Of a stretch of 7,775 bases of DNA, positions 1 to 6,576 are shown piece by piece (within the stretch, counting starts at the first letter, position 1; the number at the start of each line of letters is the position of its first letter). A program made the position numbers and the translations under genes. The notes beneath the pieces are model-generated. The model had not been told where the DNA came from. It was given only the letters and a program-made list of their open reading frames with translations, and did not search any database. This DNA is from Sedimenticola sp. GTDB lineage: Bacteria; Pseudomonadota; Gammaproteobacteria; Chromatiales; Chromatiaceae. The stretch spans positions 1 through 7,775 of the forward strand of contig JALULB010000301.1 of assembly GCA_027041035.1 (NCBI GenBank), given 5' to 3'.

Positions 1-1502
1 TGTTGCCGCCGCTGGAGCGCGCGGTCAATTTGCTGGTGGTGCTCTTCACCGGCGCGGCGCTGCTGAGCGCCGACAGCGGGCCGGACGAACGGCGTCCCTG
101 GCGTGCGCTCGCGGTGCTGACGCTGGGCACGTTGGCCGCGTATGCGTATACGGCGCGCGCGTGGTTCCCCCTGGCCGCCGACCACGACTTCAACACCCAC
201 CCCCTCGGCTATGCCTGGACTTTTGCCACCGGTTTGGCGCTGATCGGGGCGCTGGTGTTCGGCGTGGTCGTGGTGCTGTTCGCGCGCCATGACAGCGGCT
301 ATGTGCTGCTGGCGCATGGCGACTACCGGGTCGAGACCAGCCTGGTGGTTTTTCTGTTGTTCGCCGCCTTGGTATTCGGTCTGCTGTACTTCACGCTGCG
401 TTTTCTGTTGCGCGCCTGGCATGCGCCGGGCGATGTGCGCCGCTGGCGCCGCCAGCGGGACGCGCGGCATGCGCAAGAGTCATTGACGCGTGGCCTGCTG
501 GAGCTGTCCGAGGGCAACTGGGACAAGGCGGAGCGCTATCTGCTCCAGCATGCCGAGGCATCCGGCACGCCGCTGCTGAACTATCTGGCGGCGGCGCGCG
601 CCGCGCAGCTCGGCGGCGACAGCGGCCGACGCGACCTGCATCTGCAACAGGCGCATCGCAGCCTGCCGTCGGCGACCGTGGCGGTCGGCCTGACCCAGGC
701 GGAATTGCAGCTCTCGCAACACCAGTTCGAGCAGGCGCTGGCGACTCTCCAGCATCTGCACGGCGTGGCGCCGAAGCATCCGCACGTGCTGAACATGCTT
801 CAGCGCCTGTATCAGCGGCTGGGCGAATGGGAGCAACTGCGCGGCCTGTTGCCGGAGTTGCGCCGTCAGAAGATACTTGCCGAGGATGAATTCCAGGCGC
901 TGGAGTTGCGTGTCTATCGGGAACTGATGAGCCAGCCGGGTATCGGCGACGATGCCCAGGCGTTGTCGCATTTCTGGAAACGCGTGCCGAAGTCGCTGCG
1001 TCGCGAGCCCGTGTTGCTGGAGGATCTGACCCGCCGCTTGTTGGCTCTCGGGCGCGGCGCGGAGGCCGAGCCGATGCTGCGCAATGTGCTGGCGAAGCAC
1101 TGGAATCCCCGCTTGGTCGAGCTCTACGGCCTGATCGCCGGCAAGGATGTTTCCGCTCAATTGAAGATCGCCGAGGGCTGGCTGAACAGCCGTCCCGACG
1201 ACCCCGACCTGTTGCTGGCGCTGGCGCGGATATCGCGACGCAACGAGTTGTGGGGTAAGGCGCGCAGCTATTTCGAGGCGAGCCTCGCGAATCGCCCAAG
1301 AGCCGACGCCTATCGTGAACTGGGCGAATTGCTCGACCAGCTCGGCGAAAGCGACGCGGCGGCCGATTGTTATCGCAAGGGCCTGCGTCTGAGTACCGGC
1401 GGCGCGACGCCGCCCGTGGTTGCCGCCACGCCGCCGACGGCGCGCATTGCATCGCCGACGGCGCTGATCGGTGGCATCTCGGATACGGCAAACGGAGCGT
1501 AG
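1..1502 (+). CDS. hemY: HemY-like inner-membrane TPR protein, 5' end outside the window, with an extra N-terminal membrane region
   Basis: Inner-membrane TPR protein of the proteobacterial HemY family, linked to late heme/porphyrin biosynthesis; its exact role is unsettled, and it is unrelated to the Bacillus protoporphyrinogen oxidase also called HemY. Numbering from the first complete codon at base 3, the family region begins near residue 75: a membrane segment (about 74-94), the family-typical GYVLL...GDYRVETS stretch (99-113), a second membrane segment (about 112-137), a basic Arg-rich linker, then helical TPR-like repeats to about 465 and an Ala/Pro-rich tail. Residues 1-73 are not part of usual HemY. 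They contain two further hydrophobic segments (about 7-23 and 34-54) and have coding-like codon use. The frame is open at the left edge, so the TTG at base 3 need not be a real start. An internal TTG at 234 would give a normal-length HemY but has no Shine-Dalgarno sequence. The gene stops at TAG 1500-1502, 17 bp from the end of the convergent kbp gene. The family call is firm; the start is unknown. Confidence 0.85.
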   Translation, partial: LPPLERAVNLLVVLFTGAALLSADSGPDERRPWRALAVLTLGTLAAYAYTARAWFPLAADHDFNTHPLGYAWTFATGLALIGALVFGVVVVLFARHDSGYVLLAHGDYRVETSLVVFLLFAALVFGLLYFTLRFLLRAWHAPGDVRRWRRQRDARHAQESLTRGLLELSEGNWDKAERYLLQHAEASGTPLLNYLAAARAAQLGGDSGRRDLHLQQAHRSLPSATVAVGLTQAELQLSQHQFEQALATLQHLHGVAPKHPHVLNMLQRLYQRLGEWEQLRGLLPELRRQKILAEDEFQALELRVYRELMSQPGIGDDAQALSHFWKRVPKSLRREPVLLEDLTRRLLALGRGAEAEPMLRNVLAKHWNPRLVELYGLIAGKDVSAQLKIAEGWLNSRPDDPDLLLALARISRRNELWGKARSYFEASLANRPRADAYRELGELLDQLGESDAAADCYRKGLRLSTGGATPPVVAATPPTARIASPTALIGGISDTANGA

Positions 1503-1519
1503 TCGCTGTATTATCCCGC

Positions 1520-1951
1520 TCAGACCGCCGGGATGCGGATCTTCTGGCCGGGGAAAATCTTGTCCGGGTCCTTGATGACCTCGCGGTTGGCCTCGAACAA
1601 CAGCGTGTATTTCGCGCCCTGACCATAGTATTTGCTCGCGATCGCCCACAGGGTGTCGCCCGGGGCGATTTCGTAGTACTCGGTGGTCTCGACCAGGGGC
1701 GGCGCCTGCATGCCGTCGATACGCACCTCCTTGACGCCTTTCGCGTTGCCGGCCATCAGGATGGTTTTCTCCAGGGCCGCCGGGTCATCGGTGTTGCCCG
1801 AGATGGTGACCACGCCATCATCGAAATCCACCTTCAGATCCTCGATGCCGGGGTTGTCCTCCTCGATATGCTTCTTTATCTCCTCGGCCGGATCATCGTC
1901 CTTGCCGAACAGTTTCTTGCCGATGTCGGATGCGAAATCAAACAGTCCCAT
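1520..1951 (-). CDS. kbp: BON-LysM protein, Kbp (YgaU) potassium-binding type
   Basis: Small soluble protein of 143 residues with the architecture and end-to-end similarity of E. coli Kbp/YgaU (about 149 residues), a cytoplasmic K+-binding protein. It starts MGLFDFASDIGKKLFG, closely resembling the E. coli N-terminus. A BON domain covers about residues 20-80 (core DGVVTISGNTDD), and a LysM domain covers about 91-140 (YYEIAPGDTLWAIASKYYG, then FEANREVIKDPDKIFPGQ and RIP). No signal peptide is visible, which fits a cytoplasmic location. The start is supported by an AGGAGA ribosome binding site (complement of 1957-1962) five bases before the ATG; the stop is TGA at the complement of 1520-1522. 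It runs convergent to hemY and divergent from the qmo operon, so it shares its upstream region with qmoA. The link to potassium or osmotic stress comes from the family; nothing here ties it to the Qmo system. Confidence 0.9.
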   Translation of the reverse strand: MGLFDFASDIGKKLFGKDDDPAEEIKKHIEEDNPGIEDLKVDFDDGVVTISGNTDDPAALEKTILMAGNAKGVKEVRIDGMQAPPLVETTEYYEIAPGDTLWAIASKYYGQGAKYTLLFEANREVIKDPDKIFPGQKIRIPAV

Positions 1952-2022
1952 GGTGCTCTCCTGTGGTGGAAGGGTGGATTATTCTGTAACCAAGGGTGAG
2001 TTTGTAGCAGAAAGCCGCTGAT

Positions 2023-2085
2023 ACGACCAGCGTTCTGGCGCCTTCCGCTCGCTGCTCGCGTGGCTGGTCGTCCGCCCGGCGAGCG
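2023..2085. repeat. Interleaved inverted repeats (possible pseudoknot-forming structure)
   Basis: ACGACCAGC at 2023-2031 pairs perfectly with GCTGGTCGT at 2063-2071 (9 bp, 31-nt loop). Inside that loop, CGCTCGC at 2046-2052 pairs with GCGAGCG at 2079-2085 (7 bp), outside the first stem. The two helices interleave in the manner of an H-type pseudoknot, or could be alternatives. There is no T run after either stem, so this is not an ordinary terminator. Its position is about 270 bp before qmoA and 70 bp before kbp. The pairings are seen in the sequence; any function is unknown. Confidence 0.4.
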
Positions 2086-2165
2086 TGGGGCTCATGCTTC
2101 ATGCCGTTCCAAGTGATTGTATATGAAGCCTTTGTTTCGACGTTTCCGCGGCTCCCCTGTCTCGT

Positions 2166-2209
2166 GTGCGCGACGCGCGCGGCGTGTTGCGCACCGCCGG
2201 TCTGGCGGT
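2166..2209. repeat. Overlapping GC-rich inverted repeats in the qmoA upstream region
   Basis: ACCGCC at 2193-2198 and GGCGGT at 2204-2209 form a 6-bp stem with a 5-nt loop. GTGCGC at 2166-2171 can pair with GCGCAC at 2189-2194, overlapping the left arm by two bases, so only one of these hairpins can form fully at a time. There is no T run, so termination is unlikely. They could be an operator or leader structure for qmoA, or chance in GC-rich sequence. Confidence 0.3.
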
Positions 2210-2294
2210 AATCCCATGAGTAAATTCGATCGAGCGATAAGCGCCTCTTTGTAGCTCTTGCTGGACAACAGGAGTATGGTTAGCCATCCAAAAT

Positions 2295-2332
2295 TTTACG
2301 CTTTACGTCAATTCACCGTGCACTTGTTGCAC
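2295..2332 (+). promoter_or_regulatory. Small repeats just upstream of the qmoA ribosome binding site
   Basis: TTTACG occurs twice, at 2295-2300 and 2302-2307, with a one-base gap. GTGCA (2318-2322) and TGCAC (2328-2332) make a 5-bp hairpin around CTTGT, ending 12 bases before the GGAGGA Shine-Dalgarno sequence. Placement between a likely promoter zone and the first gene of the operon suggests a regulator site or leader hairpin. The repeats are short and may be chance. Confidence 0.25.
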
Positions 2333-2355
2333 TGAAATATCCGCGGAGGAATACC

Positions 2356-3642
2356 ATGACAGAGGTAGTCGCTACGAATGAGACTATCCTGGTCGTTGGC
2401 GGTGGAATTAGTGGCATGACAGCCGCTCTGGAAGCAGCCGAGGCCGGCAAGAAGGTCGTCCTGGTTGAAAAACGCCCCTACCTGGGTGGGCGCGTTACCC
2501 AACTGTACAAATACTTCCCCAAGTTGTGTTTCCCGACCTGCGGTCTGGAGATCAATCAGCGTCGGGCCAAGATGAATCCGAATCTGACCATCCTGACCAT
2601 GGCCGAGGTGACCAATCTGGCCGGCGAGGCGGGCGCCTACACCGCCACGGTCAAGCTGAGTCCGCGCTATGTCAATGACAACTGCACGGCCTGCGGCGCG
2701 TGCGCCGACGCGGTCGAGGCCGAGTTCGACGACGAGTACAACTACGGCATGAAGAAGCGCAAGGGTGCCTATCTGCCGCATGTCATGGCGCACCCCGCGC
2801 AGTACGTGCTGGATCCGGCGATCATCGGCAGCGACGACGCGGAAAAGGCCAAGGCGGCATGCAAGTATGACGCCATCGACCTGGATATGCAGGAGGAGGA
2901 GGTGAATTTCTCCTGCGGCGCGGTCATCTGGGCGACCGGCTGGCAGCCCTACGACGCGGCAAAGATTCAGCCGTATGGTTACGACCGTTTCGCGAATGTC
3001 ATCTCCAGCGTCGAGTTCGAGCGCATGTCCGACCCGAAGGGGCCGACCGGCGGCAAGCTGCTGCGCCCTTCAGATGGCAAGGAGGCGAAGAACATCGCCT
3101 TCATCCAGTGCGCCGGTTCGCGTGACCGCAACCACCTGCTGCACTGCTCGCGCATCTGCTGCATGGCGTCGCTGAAGCAGACGACTTACGTCACCGACGC
3201 CTGGGACGACGATGCCGATGTGTCGATCTACTATATCGATATCCGCGCAATCGATCGTTTCGAGGACTTCTACCAGAACGTCAAGAGCAACAAGAACGTC
3301 AAGTTCATCAAGTCCAAGGTGGCCAGCGTCACCGAGAACAAGGAGAACGGCAACCCGGTGCTGAACGGCGTCGATACCGAGGGCTACAACCGTTACGCCA
3401 ACGAGCACGATCTGGTCGTGCTGGCGGTCGGCATGCAGCCGAGTGTCGATCAGGACAGCTTTCCGGTCGATATCGTGGTCAACCGCGAGGGATTTATCGA
3501 GCAGTCGGACAGCAACGGCGGTGTTTTCGCGGCCGGTAGCGCATCCGATGCCCTGGATGTGAATCGTGCCGTGCAGCATGCCACGGGCGCCGCGTTACGC
3601 GCGATCCAGGTTGTCAATCGGGTAGCCGGAGCGGAGGGTTAA
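2356..3642 (+). CDS. qmoA: QmoA: HdrA-like FAD/iron-sulfur flavoprotein
   Basis: Flavoprotein subunit A of the Qmo (quinone-interacting membrane-bound oxidoreductase) family, which exchanges electrons with APS reductase in sulfate reducers and sulfur oxidisers. At 428 residues it is much shorter than full HdrA and close to QmoA length. Visible parts: an N-terminal Rossmann FAD motif VVGGGISG (13-20) with acidic Glu38 at the strand end; Cys58 and Cys62 (CFPTC); a partial ferredoxin motif CTACGAC (110-116) whose fourth ligand may be Cys169; and the HdrA-type cluster site Cys252, Cys264, Cys268, Cys269 (QCAGSRD...HCSRICC). The C-terminal FAD-binding end GGVFAAGSASDALDVNRAVQHATGAA follows the usual VFAAG pattern (390-412). 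No signal peptide or membrane segment is seen. The start is supported by GGAGGA five bases upstream. It is the first gene of the operon, four bases before qmoB. A generic HdrA-like label is the alternative, but length and neighbours favour QmoA. Confidence 0.92.
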   Translation: MTEVVATNETILVVGGGISGMTAALEAAEAGKKVVLVEKRPYLGGRVTQLYKYFPKLCFPTCGLEINQRRAKMNPNLTILTMAEVTNLAGEAGAYTATVKLSPRYVNDNCTACGACADAVEAEFDDEYNYGMKKRKGAYLPHVMAHPAQYVLDPAIIGSDDAEKAKAACKYDAIDLDMQEEEVNFSCGAVIWATGWQPYDAAKIQPYGYDRFANVISSVEFERMSDPKGPTGGKLLRPSDGKEAKNIAFIQCAGSRDRNHLLHCSRICCMASLKQTTYVTDAWDDDADVSIYYIDIRAIDRFEDFYQNVKSNKNVKFIKSKVASVTENKENGNPVLNGVDTEGYNRYANEHDLVVLAVGMQPSVDQDSFPVDIVVNREGFIEQSDSNGGVFAAGSASDALDVNRAVQHATGAALRAIQVVNRVAGAEG

Positions 3643-3646
3643 GCAA

Positions 3647-5929
3647 ATGGCTGATCAGAAAATAGGTGCATATATCTGCAAGGGCTGCGGTCTGGAAGAG
3701 CGTCTGGACATGCAGCAGATCGAGATGACCGCCACCCGTGACGGCAAGGCCGCCGTGGCGCATCAGCATGACATGCTGTGCAGCAAGGAAGGCGTCGAGA
3801 TGATTCGCAACAGCATCGAAAGCGACGAGATCACGCATACCGTGATCGTCGCCTGTTCACGACGCGCGAAGGTCGAGGCGTTCAACTTCAGCGATGTCGC
3901 GGTGGCGCGCGCCAATCTGCGCGAAGGTGTTATCTGGCTGCGTCCGGACAGCGACGAGAATCGCGAGACCACGCAGGAGATGGCCGACGATTACGTGCGC
4001 ATGGCGTGCGCGGAAGCCAAGGCGATGCATAAGCCGAGTCCGAGTGGCGAACAGGATCTGAACAAGCACATCCTGGTCGTCGGCGGTGGCGTCAGCGGCA
4101 TGACGGTGGCGCTGGAAGCCGCCGCCGCCGGTTATCCGGTGAGCATCGTCGAGAAGAGCGGTGCATTGGGCGGGCATGTCGCCGAGTTGTACAAGCGTAC
4201 CCCGCAGCATGCCGCGCCGGCCGGCGTGGCGAACGGACGCAACGTGGACCTGCCGGGCGCCGAAGACACCGGTATCGAAGAGATGATCAAGCGTGTCGAG
4301 GAGAATGCCGACATCAACGTGCATCTGAACAGCACGGTCGCGAAGACCTCGGGCGCGCCGGGTCGTTTCTCCGTGGATATCGCCACCGAGTCCGGTTCGA
4401 CGACCACGGAAAACTTCGGCGCCATCGTGCAGGCCTCCGGCTTCAAACCCTATGATGCCAACCAGTTGCCCGAATTCGGCTACGACAGGTCGGCCGACGT
4501 GGTGACAAACTTGGAACTGGAAGCGCTGGCGAAGGCCGCGAATGGCGGGCCGATCAAACGGCCATCCGACGGCAAGGAGGTCACCTCGGTGGCCTTCGTT
4601 CAATGCGCCGGCCAGCGTTCCGACAAGGAAGGCCATCTGCCATACTGCTCGGGCTTCTGCTGCACCACCAGCATCAAGCAGGCGCTGTACTTCAAGGAGC
4701 AGAATCCCGATTGCGACACCACCGTGCTGTACTCCGATCTGCGTACTCCGGGCGCGGCGGGCGAGGATTTCTATCGCCGTGGCCAGCAGAGCGAGGTGAT
4801 CTTCACCAAGGGCGACGTGTCCGAGGTGGTGACGAACGGCGAATTGACGGTCAAGTTCAAGGACATCATTCTTGGCGAGGATACCGAGATGGTCGCCGAT
4901 CTGGTCGTGCTGGCCACCGGTCAGGTGCCGAACTCGGGTCCCGATCCCTACGCGGTCGCGCCGAGCGACGACGATGAGGAGGAAGGTGGCGACAGCGCGC
5001 CGGAAGAGAACACGGTCACCGTGTCGGTCGAGTCCATCCTGAATCTCGATTACCGTCAGGGCAGCGACCTGCCGCAGCTGAAATACGGATTCACCGATTC
5101 GCACTTCATCTGCTTCCCGTACGAGACGCGTCGCACCGGCATCTACGCCGCCGGTCCGGTACGCCGCCCGATGGACATCAAGCAGGCCGTCGACGACGCT
5201 ACCGGCGCGGCGATGAAGGCCATCCAGGAGGTACACAACGCCGCCGCCGGCCGGGCCGCGCATCCGCGTTCTGGCGACCTGTCGTTCCCGAGCTTCCGCA
5301 AGGAGGGCTGCACCCAGTGCAAGCGCTGCACGGTGGAGTGTCCGTTCGGCGCCATCGACGAGGATGAGGAAGGCTATCCGCAATACAACGAATCGCGCTG
5401 CCGCCGTTGTGGCACCTGCATGGGCGCCTGCCCGGTGCGCGTGATCTCGTTCGAGAACTACTCGGTCGAGACCGTCAATCAGCAGATCAAGAACTGCGAC
5501 ATCCCCGACGAGTTCGACGAGAAGCCGCGCATCCTCGCGCTGGCCTGTGAGAACGACGCCTACCCGGCGCTCGATCAGGCGGCCATGAGTGGTGAGGAGC
5601 TGACCCCGTGGGCGCGTGTCATCCCGGTGCGTTGTCTCGGTTCGGTGAATCTGTCATGGGTCACCGACGCGATGAACAGCGGTTATGACGGTGTCGTGTT
5701 GATGGGTTGCCAGAAGGGTGACGATTACCAGTGCCATTTCGTGCGCGGCTCGGCGATGGCCGCGGAGCGCATGAGCAAGGTGGGAGATACGCTCTCGACC
5801 CTGAATCTGGAGCCGGAGCGCGTCGTGATACACGAGGTCGCGATCACCGACATCAAGCGCGCGCCGCAGCTGATCAACGACATGGCGAAGGTCGTCGAAG
5901 AGATCGGCATGAGCCCATTCAAGTTCTAA
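3647..5929 (+). CDS. qmoB: QmoB: FAD/iron-sulfur protein with ferredoxin and MvhD-type domains
   Basis: Subunit B of the Qmo complex, 760 residues, full length for the family. In order: an N-terminal domain (1-135) with ICKGCG (Cys11, Cys14), Cys45 and Cys70; an HdrA-like FAD domain starting at VVGGGVSGM (144-152); an HdrA-type cluster site Cys320, Cys334, Cys338, Cys339; an acidic linker (440-454); a VRRPMDIKQAVDDATGAA flavin-domain end (505-522); two classic [4Fe-4S] motifs (Cys555/558/561/565 and Cys585/588/591/595); and a C-terminal MvhD-like domain (about 625-755) with Cys634, Cys663, Cys688 and Cys696, of the type that holds a [2Fe-2S] cluster in methanogen hydrogenase partners. It shares the RPSDGKE stretch and cluster motif with QmoA, showing the two are paralogues. 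GGAGGG at 3633-3638 lies eight bases before the ATG, inside the end of qmoA, which suggests coupled translation. It should act as the electron hub between flavin, ferredoxin-like clusters and HdrC/HdrB in the cytoplasm. Confidence 0.93.
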   Translation: MADQKIGAYICKGCGLEERLDMQQIEMTATRDGKAAVAHQHDMLCSKEGVEMIRNSIESDEITHTVIVACSRRAKVEAFNFSDVAVARANLREGVIWLRPDSDENRETTQEMADDYVRMACAEAKAMHKPSPSGEQDLNKHILVVGGGVSGMTVALEAAAAGYPVSIVEKSGALGGHVAELYKRTPQHAAPAGVANGRNVDLPGAEDTGIEEMIKRVEENADINVHLNSTVAKTSGAPGRFSVDIATESGSTTTENFGAIVQASGFKPYDANQLPEFGYDRSADVVTNLELEALAKAANGGPIKRPSDGKEVTSVAFVQCAGQRSDKEGHLPYCSGFCCTTSIKQALYFKEQNPDCDTTVLYSDLRTPGAAGEDFYRRGQQSEVIFTKGDVSEVVTNGELTVKFKDIILGEDTEMVADLVVLATGQVPNSGPDPYAVAPSDDDEEEGGDSAPEENTVTVSVESILNLDYRQGSDLPQLKYGFTDSHFICFPYETRRTGIYAAGPVRRPMDIKQAVDDATGAAMKAIQEVHNAAAGRAAHPRSGDLSFPSFRKEGCTQCKRCTVECPFGAIDEDEEGYPQYNESRCRRCGTCMGACPVRVISFENYSVETVNQQIKNCDIPDEFDEKPRILALACENDAYPALDQAAMSGEELTPWARVIPVRCLGSVNLSWVTDAMNSGYDGVVLMGCQKGDDYQCHFVRGSAMAAERMSKVGDTLSTLNLEPERVVIHEVAITDIKRAPQLINDMAKVVEEIGMSPFKF

Positions 5930-5942
5930 GTGGAGATTTGCG

Positions 5943-6563
5943 ATGAGTACGAACACCGCAATGATTGAAAAATACCGCAACAGCTTCCTGAAGGAAGTCG
6001 AGGCGAACGTCGAAGAAGGCGATTGGGTCAAGATGTGCATGCAGTGCGGCGTCTGTTCCGGTTCCTGCCCGCTGGGTAAGGATTGGGCGCATCCGCCGCA
6101 GGAGATCTTCATGATGATCCGCGCCGGCAAGCGCGAGGAGGTACTGACCTCTGATTCCATGTGGATGTGCACCTCTTGCTACAACTGCATCGTGCGCTGC
6201 CCGCGCGAGCTGCCGATCACGCACATCATGCATGGCTTGGCGCATTACGCGAAGCGTCTCGGCCTGGCGCCGAAGAATCAGCCGACGATGAAGTTTGCGC
6301 AGCTGTTCTGGGACAACCTGGCCAAGAAAGGTCGCGTCAATGAACTCAAGTTGGGCATCAGCCTGTACTTCATGAACGGTTTCGGCGAGGGCATAAAGAC
6401 CTCGTTGAAGATGAAGGACATCGGCCTGGGCATGCTGAAGGCCAAGCGCATGAGCGTCGCCGAGGCCTTTGGCGGGCACGCGGTAAAGGATCTGGCGGGT
6501 TTCCAGAAGATGCTGAAGAAGGCGCAAGAGCTGGAAGACGCGCGTCTGTCCCAACACGGTTAA
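5943..6563 (+). CDS. hdrC: HdrC-like iron-sulfur subunit
   Basis: Heterodisulfide-reductase subunit C homologue, 206 residues, a small electron carrier linking the flavoprotein subunits to HdrB. Two [4Fe-4S] motifs are complete: Cys32, Cys35, Cys38, Cys42-Pro (CMQCGVCSGSCP) and Cys76, Cys79, Cys82, Cys86-Pro (CTSCYNCIVRCP). A helical C-terminal half follows, ending in a Lys/Glu-rich stretch. There is no transmembrane segment and no b-heme cytochrome domain. This separates it from QmoC, which fuses an HdrC-like part to a NarI-like membrane domain. The start ATG is preceded by GGAGA at 5932-5936; qmoB ends 13 bp upstream and hdrB starts 13 bp downstream. In this operon it occupies the place of the soluble half of QmoC. 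Family assignment is firm; the specific partner role in a QmoAB-HdrCB complex is inferred from gene order. Confidence 0.93.
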   Translation: MSTNTAMIEKYRNSFLKEVEANVEEGDWVKMCMQCGVCSGSCPLGKDWAHPPQEIFMMIRAGKREEVLTSDSMWMCTSCYNCIVRCPRELPITHIMHGLAHYAKRLGLAPKNQPTMKFAQLFWDNLAKKGRVNELKLGISLYFMNGFGEGIKTSLKMKDIGLGMLKAKRMSVAEAFGGHAVKDLAGFQKMLKKAQELEDARLSQHG

Positions 6564-6576
6564 CAAGAGGTCCATC

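Larger units (their letters stand above)
1952..2355. promoter_or_regulatory. Divergent kbp-qmoA intergenic region
   Basis: This 404-bp gap separates two divergent genes and must hold, or lie close to, the promoters of both. A good Shine-Dalgarno GGAGGA lies at 2345-2350, five bases before the qmoA ATG; the kbp site is at 1957-1962 on the other strand. I found no convincing sigma70 -35/-10 pair for either gene. TGGACA at 2262-2267 is a fair -35 match but has no matching -10. Several inverted repeats are present and listed separately. A 62-codon minus-strand open frame (2099-2287) has no family resemblance and I do not consider it a gene. The last 70 bp before qmoA are visibly richer in A and T than the middle part, as expected of a promoter or leader. 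There are no RNA genes that I recognise. Confidence 0.6.

Noticed and set aside
391..1649. Long minus-strand open frames (up to about 411 codons) opposite hemY
   Set aside because: They are Arg/Ala-rich or Gln/Leu-rich antisense readings of a GC-rich gene, without ribosome binding sites or family motifs. The plus strand matches HemY throughout.
1367..2021. Plus-strand open frames across the kbp gene
   Set aside because: They are the antisense of a clear BON-LysM protein with a good ribosome binding site and have no recognisable domain.
3857..5383. A 508-codon minus-strand open frame opposite qmoB
   Set aside because: Its length comes from high GC and few stops in the antisense frame. The plus strand encodes continuous QmoB with all cysteine motifs in place.
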